A DNA stretch of 64,000 bases from NCBI GenBank assembly GCA_037783545.1, contig JBBELK010000316.1, positions 310,001 through 374,000 of the forward strand. The letters run 5' to 3'. This stretch comes from Henricia sp. BOLD:AAB3569. Its lineage: Eukaryota; Echinodermata; Asteroidea; Spinulosida; Echinasteridae. Under the pieces are notes generated by a model that worked only from the letters and a program-made list of their open reading frames with translations, was not told the DNA's origin and ran no database searches. This document shows, in pieces, positions 42,701 through 54,700 of the stretch. Made by a program: the position numbers and the translations under genes. Every line of letters starts with the position of its first letter. The stretch's first letter is position 1.

Positions 42701-45700
42701 GATCCTGCGTGGAAATGCGCATCTTGCATTCGAGTCTCGCGCCGAGACCAACACCGAGCGTTACTTCGTCATTCAAAAACTCATCGGTGAAGAAAGTCGC
42801 GAACATCAACAATATGCCACGCTTCACACAGGACCGAATCAAATCGTGACAATACGACAAGCCATGTATTATTTACCTCTCAACCTGCGCGTCTACGAAC
42901 ATGGATCCCTGAACTTGCCTAATCGCGTCATGCTCTACCGCTCCACAAATGTCATCGACGGCTTTCTAGGGGGCGCCAGCGATCTGTCGCTCGCACACTC
43001 CACGCTGAAATTTGGCGGGAACTCGAGATCGGTCGTGCAAATGATTCGCACTACATTCAGCTTTGACGCTCTACGTGTTCAACCGGAGAGTGTCGTCGAG
43101 TTCAAGGGCTGGAATGGCCAGTACGAATTGAAAGTAACAATGTTGGAGATTGCACCGAGTGCGCAGGTACTGGGACGAAGATTGAGAGTCCGTGCCCAAA
43201 CCGTGTCATTGGCTGAAACTGCAGTACTTAGCGTGGACTATGGTGGATATGACAACAATGGAAGAGGTATTCTGTTGGGTTTTTTTTTTCTTCAAAAGGT
43301 ACCATTTATATGTAAATTAACCACAAGAAATGCAAGAATTTTCTCCACTTCTTTATTAACCGTCGAAGATGCACCGCCGAAAATTTGCGCGGAGGCTCCA
43401 AGGGAAAGACTCCCGAAGGCACTTTGTATAACGCGTAAATAACACTGTTTGGCAGACACAATCGCTTCTATAATGGCCTAAATACATGTAGATGAATGGA
43501 GGTCCCCTCAAGACAGCTGTTTACTGGGCCTGCAGTAGGATGATTGATAGCTGCTTTTATACACACGGCAGCAAAAGGGGCTAGGCTTGAGGCCAAGTTT
43601 CCCCAGGGTGGACTTGACCGGTAAGCGATATCTGGGAAGCTGTTAGGGGGAATGACACAATCTAACTACTGATAGGGTTGTGCGCCTTGGCCGAGTAGCT
43701 ACCTAGTTGAAGTGAAATGGTTTTGGTGATTCCCCGATGGCAGCGGTAATAATGGCAACAGCGCCAGGAGTACCCTGTAGGGGGAATGCCACAATCTAAC
43801 TGCTGATAGGGTTGTGTGCCTTGGCCAGGCAGCCACCTTGTTGAAGCGAAATGGTTCTGGTGATTCCCCGATGGCAGCGGTAATAATGGCAACAGTGCCA
43901 GGAGTACCCTGCAGGATAGACATGTGCGCTATGCAAGAATCCACGATTATTATTATTAAAACAATTTTTTTAATTTAAATCCAACCAAGGCATCTACTTT
44001 GCTGGAGCAGGAGGCAGCCACGGAGCAAAGGGAGGTCTTGGCCAGGGTAGCCCCGATTCGGGTCCGCATTATGACTCCATCTTAGCTCCCGAGGACTTTG
44101 GTGAAGCGGGTGGCTGCGGAACGCATCGGTGCGATAACGATGGGGCTCCGGCGGGTGGGGGCGCTCTTCACATCCACACAACCACCTTGGAGAATCTGGG
44201 AACGATTAGTGCAAGGTAGAAAGCGTGCTTCCAGAAAACATCTACTATAATAAATCCTAGGCTTATTTCATATTGCCCCTCATTTCATGTTGCCCTTTCA
44301 TATTGCCCCTCATTTCATATTGCCCTTTCATATTGCCCCTCATTTCATATTGCCCTTTCATATTGCCCCTCATTTCATATTGCCCTTTCATATTGCCCCT
44401 CATTTCATATTGCCCTTTCATATTGCCCCTCATTTCATATTGCCCTTTCATATTGCCCCTCATTTCATATTGCCCTTTCATATTGCCCCTCATTTCATAT
44501 TGCCCTTTCATATTGCCCCTCATTTCATATTGCCCTTTCATATTGCCCCTCATTTCATATTGCCCTTTTATATTGCCCCTCATTTCATATTGCCCTTTCA
44601 TATTGCCCCTTGTGCCAGACTGGGTGAATTTAAGGAAAAGAAGGGGCATGCGCGGTATCCGAGTTGCGTGCTACTACAAGTTGCTCCAAGATGCTACGAG
44701 TTGTCAGAGTTACATGAATCATCCCGAGTTATCCCATGTGTTGTCCTGATTTCCCAAATTCGCTTGAAGCTTGTGGAAAACTTGTGCCTGAGATTTTTCC
44801 GTCTGGTATCCTTAATTCCATGTATTTACCTACTCTTGTTTCAGGGGTCAGGACGCAGCCAGCGTGCCTTCATATCAGCGATCAGGGGGCGGTGCAGGGG
44901 GAAGTATCTGGATTGAAGCTGACACCGTTGTATCAGAGGGTATGTGGCAGAATAAAGATATGTTATGTTTAGAGGGAGTGGCAGGATTCCAAATTGAAAT
45001 GGAATTTTTCGGACAGATCTGCACAAGGTTAAATGGTAGGTAATAAAGTAGAATCTTTATGTAAAACATTCAAACATTCAAACACAAAACAAATGCAATT
45101 GGAAAATATGTTATGTATCTCATTTTAGCAATGTATGTGTAACAAACCTTAGAAATTAAATGACAAGAGTGTAGTGGTGTACCAGTTGGGGAACCAAAAA
45201 GTATGTTTTATCAAACTTTCAGGCATCATTGACGCCAGCGGTGGTCGAGGCGATAGTAAAATCGGAGGCGGTGGCGCTGGTGGCATAATCTCTATATCCT
45301 ACAACGATGCGCAGGTTACCAACTCGCCCATTGCATGTGGTGCTGCAGGGTACCAGCCAGGCGGCTCTGGATTTGTTTACTTAGTACGACTCAAACCAGG
45401 CCAGCTCTACAATAAGGTAAAGGGGCTCTCTGCAGTGAACTTTATTTGAGGAGCATGTTCAGATTTTTGCAGAAAATGGATTTCGTTTTAACCTAACAAT
45501 CATGTAAAGTACGTCCCCAAAATACTATAAATGGGAAGAAAACAGGACATTTACAATCTCCAATTTGTATGTGGATGCCAAAAGGTTGGTGTAATCACTG
45601 CATTGCTTTATGGAACCGGATAAATTAGTTTACAAAACATTGGTGGTTTTTAAAAAAAATGATATCCTTGAAAATATACGGATTGAGAGCGCGAAAATTC

Positions 45701-48700
45701 AGAATGGTAAAAGACCGTCCAAAGTTGTCAACATTTTCACGGAACTACAAAGCATAAAAAAGGGGGAGGGGGGTCATGGGCCACGTACGACTTCACATGT
45801 ACTGTAAAATGTTGACATTTCATGGTAGTGACACAATGTTGATACGTACTATTTCGGTGGTGGCAGCGGGGGAGGTGTGCTGGTGCAGAGTATATTCTTG
45901 ACATTTTTGTACTTAATTTTTATTATTTTTATTTGAATGAGTTTTATCCTTTCCCAGATCTTAATGGACAATTGCGGACTAGACTCGCCACAAGAAGCAG
46001 TTGCAAACTTTGGCTCAGACATTAACATCTTCAGTATCCATGAATTGGAGATAAGAGGCTCCGCCAGGCTTCGTCTGTCCGGGAGACGAGCTGACGACCC
46101 TCCACTGTGTTTCCCAGTAGCAGTCCTAAAAGGCGATCGAACTGGCAAGTTTACCGTCAGCCGGCAAATCCAAGCTCATTTCTCCACCTGCGGATGCCCG
46201 ATCTGTTACGTTCAAGAACCCATCTCTGAAATAGATCTCAAGTTTAGCATAGCCGTCGATGACGGCGGGTATTTAAAGATTCCGAGCGACGTGACTCTAC
46301 GTGGTGGCGTTTTGTTGGACTTGTGTGGCAGCTTGGGGGTGGCTGAAGACGGTGTATTGGGCATTCGGGACGGGGGAACTTTTTCTGCAAGTTATCCAGC
46401 GAGAACGGGAATCTCAGACGCAAATACAGGCTCTATCAAAATGGAAGCCGTCAGGATTTTCAAAGGTGGTGTCATGAGGAAGTCTGCAAACTGTCCAAAT
46501 CCGGACAACACGCCATTGGTTCTTGATCTAGGAACTTTGCAAACGTCTTGGATGTCGACATTTATCCAGGATGGGTTCACAATCGCCAGCAGTACCTTTT
46601 TAAAACAGGACAGACCACGTGGACCTTTGCCAACTGAGTTATGCCCAGAAGGTGTTCTCACATTCCATAATGTGACAAACGAGGACGATCTTTGCACAGG
46701 AGGCTTGATGTTATCCTTCGATAGTGTGTCAAACATTTCAGTGTGTGACTACAACACCCTTCACATGACAGAGGGGCAGAGTTGTAAGCTTGTCCCTGGC
46801 GAGCACATATACCAGTCTTTGATTTTGGAAGGTGGAGCTGAAATTGTCGTCGTTGGACAAAATAACGGAAGCAGTTTGACTCAGCTGAGTGTCTCAGAAC
46901 TCACGGTCAATTATGGTGGCGTTATCAGTGGAAACGCGGCTGGGTTTGCAAGTGGAGGTCCTGGGAAAGGCACGAGTAGTATTGGTGGAAGTCACGGGGG
47001 TCTTGGAGGCGGCGCAAATGCAGGACAAATGTATGGAAGCGTTAGGATGCCAATGGCTTATGGCAGCAGTGGTTCGGGCAGTCGCGGTGGCGGACAGCTT
47101 CATATCATGACACCAGGGAATTTTCATCTTGATGGATTCGTCGATGTTTCTGGTGGGAATGGAGTTGGGGGTGCAAGTGGGGGAAGTTTATACGTCCAAG
47201 CAGGGTCTATGTCGGGGTATGGTGAACTAAAAGCAGATGGCGGTACTGGGACATCATTTGGTGGCGGAGGTGGCCGAATAGGTCTTGATATTGAAGGCCC
47301 GTTTAGATTCCACGGCCTGATGCATGCTTTTGGTGGCAGCGGTGGGACAAAAGGCTCCTCAGGAACTGTGTTCATTCAGCACAATTCTGATGGTGCGCTA
47401 ATAACGTCTCTAATCATCTCTGGAGAATCGCCCAAACCAACATTAACTCCTTCTCTCGGCTTGTCAGAACTGGACGAACTCCAAATTACCAAATCTGGAA
47501 AGTTTGGGCTGTCTTCTCAGCTCAATATTACCAAAGTTGTTGGTGATGGTTCCGGAAAGATAATTTTGATGAGTGGAGCTGATCTTGACGTCCAAACATT
47601 CGGCAACCCCCATCTCGGCACTCAGTGCATGTTGGAAGTTTTAGAAGGAGCCAGATTCAACATAGATTCGGATTTGTTCTTGACTGGAGCTAGCCAACCG
47701 TTGCTGTATTTGGAGGGGAACCTGTCAACAACTTCTCTAAAAGTCGAAGAGAATGGCGGTGTGGTGATAACTCACAATGGCAAACTGATAACCTCTCAGT
47801 TAGTTGTGAAAAAGTTAGCTGAAGTATGCATGGCTGAAGGTGGCATTGGTAAAAATCCGGACTTCGGAATTGTTAATCTGGATGTTTTATCTATTGGGCC
47901 GGAAGGCAAATTACAGCTTGAATCATCAGTGCAACTTAATGTCGGAGTGTTAAGGCTACAGTATGGATCTTTGCTCACGAGTGAAGGATCACTGCATGTG
48001 ACGGCAAACAAAACGGATATTGAAAGCAATACAGTTGTGTCGGTTGATCATGCGGGGTTTGTTGACGGACCAGGAAGTCCGGGAAATCTAAACGGAGGGG
48101 CCAGTCACGGTGGGGAAGGGGCTTCTACACAGATCAGTTCAGGAGAGGCTCTAACATATGATTCTGCTTTCCGACCAGAATTGCCAGGCAGTGGTGTTAA
48201 AGTTCCAAGTGCGTCTCTTAAGGGGGGTGGGATTGTAACATTCGTGGTTACAGAATCTCTAAAACTAGCAGGCACCATTTCGGCAAACGGGGAAGGTAGT
48301 GCAAAGTCGGGTGGTGCCTCAGGCGGAAGTATTGTCATCGACGCGACAGAGTTTAGCGGACACGGTATTTTATCAGCTAATGGCGGTGACGGTGCAGCTT
48401 CGTGCTGCGGTGGTGGCGGAGGTGGAAGGATCGCCATCAATTCACCTTCGAGTGACTTTGCTGGGGTCATGACAACGTACGGAGGCACCGGTTTGAAGCA
48501 CGGTGCAGCTGGGACCATCTTCATCCAGAAAAACACACAAGGCATCCAAACAAAAACTTTAACGATTGACAATAACGGCCTTGCGTCTGAGAAATACTCG
48601 GTGTTCTTATCAGGATCAAATCTGGGGGATGTTTCTCTTGACAAACTGATCTTGAGAAACTCTGGAAGGCTTAAAATTGCCGAGCAAGGTCCTGTGACGC

Positions 48701-51700
48701 TCTCTGTAAACGGTCTGGAAGGTGATTTTACTGGTAAAATATTAGTGCAGGGGAACCAGACACTATCCATTGCCACAAAACAAGCTGTAACAAGCTACTA
48801 CGCTTTGAGAAGTGCCGTCACGGTGGAAGAAAACGGTGAACTCATAATTCCTTCTAATCTTTACTTGCACCAAGTCTCGCAAGGCAGAACTCTGGAACTC
48901 TCGGGCTTAATCACCGGAGTCAAAAATCTCCTCATTGGATCTCACGCAGAAATCTTGATTTGGTCGACTGCAAGCACAGCTTTCCTGTCCGGCAAGAACT
49001 ACATCTTTATCGATCCACCCGGAACCTTCACTCTGGATTCGTTACTGCTTCTCGGTCACGGACGACTCACGTTTGAAACGTCACTTGAAGAACCAATATC
49101 CCTCAATGTCCTGAACGAGGTACATGTTAGGTACAGTGGAACTTTGGAAGGACGATGGCTTCAACTCGAAGCAAGTCAGGTGCATGTCGAGTATGCAGGG
49201 ACGATAACAAGCGATGGCATGGGGTACCAGGCTACTCTTGGTCCGGGTTCGGGTTTTAGCGATTCGTCGGGAGGTTCTGGGGCAAGTCATGGGGGTGTCG
49301 GTGGAAGGGGTTCGGGAGGGGCTCAACCTATTCGAGCCTCGTACGGCAGCTTGTACGAAACGAGGGATTTTGGAAGCGGTGGGGGAAACGGTGCCACCGG
49401 CACTGGTGGCGAGGGCGGAGGTGTCATCATAATTAACGTGGAGAAATTCAGACTTGACGGTTCGGTAACTTCAAAAGGTGCGAAGGGGACTTGCGGCGGA
49501 GGCAGTGGGGGCGCTGTGCATATAACCGTCGGCGACGATTTCACCGGTGCGGGACAAATCAGCGTAAATGGCGGAAACGCAGGACATGTTCAGTGCGGCG
49601 GAGGCGGCGGGGGTAGGATAACAGTCATCAATCATGTTAAATCGCGTTTCACAGGAACATTTGTTCTCCACGGAGGTACAGCAACCAGCACAGCCCAACC
49701 CGGGGGTTCCGGAACCGCTTTCATAAATCAAAAAACGGGCACCACCGACTTCACCCAACTTATCATGAACAACGATCACGCAGACATTACGTCACCCCAA
49801 CTTACATTGCTTAACGAAACTGAAATTGGCGAGTACGTTTTTGACGAGCTACACATACTCAAAAATGTCATATTGGAAGTGGAAGGCCTTGACAAACTGA
49901 TGATCGTGGCAACTCTTGTTGGCGACACCACCAGTATCATCAGAGTTCATGACACCATGACCATGAGCATTTCTGATGGACAAGATGACATCAGCTTAAT
50001 GTGTAGCGTCCAGCTTCAGCCTGAAGGAGAGTTGAAACTTCCTGCTAGGGTTACATTCTTTGGACCTAACAATGTTCTTTCAGGTAAGAGAATCTAGAAT
50101 TAGGGTTTGTTTTTGCCCTCACTGACGTATATTAGCACTGTATACTCGGTGCTTTCCTGAGACACTAGCTCGGTGGTCGAGTGGTTAGGATGTCGGCCTT
50201 GTTTGCAGGAGGTCGTGGGTTCGAATCTCGCCCGAGCATGCTATGAAGTTTTTCACAGTGTCTCAGGAAAGCACCGAGTATACAGTGCTAATATACGTCG
50301 GGTGAGGGCAAAAACAAACCCTAATTAACATTCATTCTCCCCGACGCAAGCTAAACCAATTACTGAGAATTTAAAATGAGGAAAAAATTGTAAGGGCCTT
50401 ATCAAGATTCGAACCAGACCTCTGACCCACCGGGCAGACGCTCTACCAGCTGAGCTATAATGCACAGTGGTATACTCCCTCAGGTTTCCCTATGAGGGAG
50501 TATACCACTGTGCCTTATAGCTCAGCTGGTAGAGCGTGTCTACCCAGAGAGTCGGAGGTCTCGGGTTTGAATCTCGATAAGGCCCTTACAATTTTTCTCT
50601 CATCCCAAGTTTGGTTGTTTCATTTCATTGGTGATGAGGCACCATGCTAGATATTGTGTTTGTTACTTAGCCCATTGGGTTCATAGGGAAAAACTAGTTA
50701 ATTTTTTCTGTGCTATTAAATGAACAAAGTAATTTGAAACATTTGTTTCACCCGTTTTTTTCTTCTTCAGGAACACTAACAAACATCTTTGAGATGGTCA
50801 TAGCACCGCATCAACAAGTGACCCTCTCCGCCGAGGGTCGAACCGCTCTTTTCATTGACGGTGCCTACACATACAAATCCGAGCGTGGCGCATACAAATT
50901 AGCCCTGCTTTCCATCAACAACAATGCCGGCCTGACACTTGGCAGGGCGTTCAACGAGTCCACGGTTCGACCCCTGTCAATCGGATCGCTAGATGTTGAA
51001 TTTGGTGGAGTCGTGAAGGCGGGGACAATGCTCTTACAGGGAAACGAGGTCGTTTTGCATCCGGGCGGTACCATTCAGCTCTCCGGGGGTGGTTACTTGG
51101 CAGATGAGGGACCAGGTGCCGGAGAAAAGGTAGGTTTTGATTTATTACATTTATACAGCGCATATGTATATGGGTCCTTCTATAAAATTTGTGGTCCAAT
51201 TTTTCTGTCCCCTGTTACGTCTGACATCTTGTAAAATGTTGTAGTTTGTGAATTCAGGACATATTCTTTAAATGCCTTCTATTTCAAGGAGTGATTACAT
51301 AAAGTACAATTCATAAAAATATGTTTTGAAGGCATTTTTAATAATACTTGTATGGCAAATGGCAGTATGTCGGGTGTAATAGGGACAGGAAAATGTCACA
51401 CGTTGGACTCCAAATTTATAGAATGACCCATATGTTCACCTGCACTGCACATTGCATTAATTCTTTTTTTGGTATTGAAACCAAGGATTTCTCAAAAGTG
51501 CCCGAGGCACCGTAGCTCGTAAGCCTGAAGAGAAGACGATAAAGAAATGCTCAGTTTTAGATGTAGGAGGAAAACCCCTACACAATTCTGTATTGGGGGA
51601 AACCTACAGAATCAAGCAGGGACTGAGAACCTAATCCACATACAGACACGGACGGGATTCGAACCAGGGCCACAGAGGTGGATGCCGAGGTACCCACCCC

Positions 51701-54700
51701 TGAGGGGTTACTGAGTAAATTTTACAAAAATTAAATTCATGAAATTTTTTCACCCGTCGTAACTTTGATTTCAGATTGGCAGTGTGGGCACTGGAGCCGG
51801 ACATGGTGGCATCGGGGGATCAGCGGTCGACCAATCAGGCGGCTTCCCCTACCATGCAACCTCATTCCCACGGAACCCTGGAAGTGGTGGTGGAACTGGG
51901 TCCACCGGGGAAGGAGGTCAAGGCGGTGGATATTTGAAACTTGAACTTAGCGGAACACTACTTCTGGAAGGTTAGTTGTTATTCGTGGTTTGAACAGGTA
52001 TTTTTGTTTTACTTTAGGTCACAACTGGAATTTAAGTAAATTAATTATTGGAATCGATAGCTTGGATGGTTCTGAAATACCCTTACCTACTGATATTTCC
52101 GTTTCAAGTGTTAAGTGTTAACAGATCTCGAAAGGGGAAGGGAGAAGAGTAAAAGAGGGAACCTAAAGAATAACATGCAGTAAAATGCACCCAGCATTAA
52201 AGGTACAACTTACAATTGACATGAAAACACAATAATTGACAAGAAGTTGTAATTATCTTTTTCTCAATATTTACAAAAATTATTACATAATTTTTAAAAT
52301 ACAAGGAGTATCAATTGACATTTTGAAAGAGAAATTTTGGTTTTGCAACACAACATGGATAATTGTTTGTACATGATCGTTTACAATTTGTCAAAACTGC
52401 TTGTAATTTTGATATTGATCATGAGAATACTGAATCCTCAAAGCTATACAATTTTTAACATCAAGTAATTGGGTTAATCTTAAAGGTAGAACATATGATT
52501 GGTATATCGAAATGTTCACAGATTTACACATAACTTACACAATATATTAATACATGATGACGGTAGAAAACGTCCCCTGAAGTGCTATAGTCTTTGAGAA
52601 ATGAATAAAACAATTAATTTCCGTCTCACGAGACGAAAATTCACTGTGCCCAAAAGCCACTGTGCCCAAACACCACTTCGCCCAAACACCACTTCGCCCA
52701 AATGCCTCTTCGCCCCAAAACTACCTCATGCACAGGCCGTCGTTTTGGGCGAAGTGGTTTTTGGGCAAAGTGACTGTAAAGCTTTTTTTGACTGTTTTCT
52801 CAAAAGTTAGACGAAGTACGGAGCTGACTTTTGCTCAGGTTGGTTTTAATCATGCATATCTTCAATCACACAGGGGGTAAAACTATACCAATCATGTAGA
52901 CTACTTATAAAAGTCTGTGTGAATGCATAATTCTACAATTTTCCAAATTCATTCTACTTCATTTTGTATTGTTGCATTTTATCTCTTCATGTATGAGAAT
53001 TTCACATGCACACTTAGTGTCCACACTAAATGTTTGTTGCTGTGAGGTGCACGCGACAGGTGTGAAGTACATGTAACCGAGTTGGTATTTCATAAATATA
53101 GGAAACAGACAGTGCCCAAATTGCGCACTATTAAACTCGGCACGACTTTCATAAAAGGAACTTTATTTTACTAAAATTTAGTTCTAGCGCAGTGTTTTAA
53201 ATGTCGTGGTTTTCATATAAATACATTCAAAAATTTCTTAAAAGACTAAAATAACAGGCAAGCAAACCCATGGTAGATTAAGTTGCCATCTTCAAAGATG
53301 CAAGGCAGCACTACGGCTCATGCACATGCCAACCGGCAGCCTGTGGTGCACCACCAGTGGTCAGAACAGAAGTACTAACCAAAGGTGGCCACTACTCCCA
53401 TATTGACCCCTTTCGAACACGTGCGAATATGCCATTTTGGGAGTCAAATAATGCTGAGTCATTGTGGAAGCAATGTGCGTGCGCAGTGTATGTGTCTCTG
53501 GTTGGCGTAACGCGGTTTAGTTCACCAATGGGAGCCTCAGCATAGCGCGTTACGCGCGCTATGGACACACACAACGCGCACGCACATTGCTTCCACAACG
53601 ACGCGGCATTGTTTTACTCCCAAAATGACGTCATTGGCACGAGCTCAATATAAGCAGACTGCCAGGGCAAGGAATTCCAAGCATGCCAAAGCACAAAACA
53701 TTCCAGGCACGGATCCAGAGGGGGGGGTGCGGTGCGGTGCGGTGCGGTGTCAGAACCCCTCCCTGCTCCGACACAAACAAATATAATGTAATGCAAAACC
53801 CCTCCCTGGTGGCAAAACCCCCTCCTGGAAAAATTCCTGGATCCGCCCCTGCATTCCAGTAATACCATCTGCAGCTTGGGCACCACCTTGATCACAATTG
53901 TTCCTTACAAAATACACAAATGTCAAGGAACAACTGTAAACAGGCAAGCACTCCCAACCTACAGATGGCAAAATATTTAAACAATGCAGCAAGTATATGA
54001 CAGGACAATACTGGCCTGGTCACATACAGAATCAATACTGTGTTCATCGTAGGAGAGAATGGCATAAAGCTAGTAGACTTTGGGTTGCTAGGCAATGGCT
54101 TGCACCACATAACATAACAGAGTAGTATGTGACTTTTTAAACTGCACTTCCATTTGAAAGTGAAGAAGTCGGGGCACCAGTCATTATGCAAATGTTACAT
54201 GAAGAAGACTAATAGAAATGAATTCATTCTTCTATGTTTGGAGCAAAGAAACGGCAGCATTTGCAAGTAAACATTCGAGTGTGGAGTTTCCAGAGCTCCT
54301 TCTTAAAGGCTTTGTCCCGCTTTATTAAGATAAAAATACTAAAGAGGCTGTACGAATACAGCAGAACATGGCCCAAGAAACCCAGATAGAACAGCGCAAT
54401 GCTTGGTTTTTTATTCACAATCTGATACGCATAGAGGAAAACAGCAGGGAATGCACTCAACTCAAACGATTCGGCAAGCATGCAAAATGTTGTCGCAGAT
54501 TTGTGTACTGGGAATTTGTTCTTATGTTGGTCTGGTCCCTGTGGAAATGATGCCCTAATTTTTCTGACATGTCGCCGAGCAATTAGAAACATGTGACCGT
54601 AGAGGAAAAACGTTAAAACAAAAGGCAAGGTGACGAATATGTTCAAGGATAAAAGAAACCTCCAATTTGAATGCAATGGATACTCACAGCTGCAATATTG

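Larger units (their letters stand above)
50084..50770 (+). other. Intron 52
   Basis: SINE K foldback (50102-50325), a reversed SINE F (50385-50495) and a forward SINE F (50490-50680) back to back. Confidence 0.8.
51130..51774 (+). other. Intron 53
   Basis: Repeat L (51170-51430) and a reversed SINE I (51466-51690). Confidence 0.8.

Noticed and set aside
44263..44916. Long open frames on both strands over the minisatellite
   Set aside because: They arise from a 30-bp repeat with period divisible by three, lie in an intron, and have no conserved domain.
46120..46400. G8 or PbH1 domain as in fibrocystin
   Set aside because: The strand spacing is suggestive of beta-helix, but I could not match the eight-glycine G8 pattern by eye.
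48105..48776. 223-codon antisense open frame inside exon 52
   Set aside because: The complement of glycine-rich GGN codons gives proline-rich stop-poor frames; the + strand frame is the conserved module.
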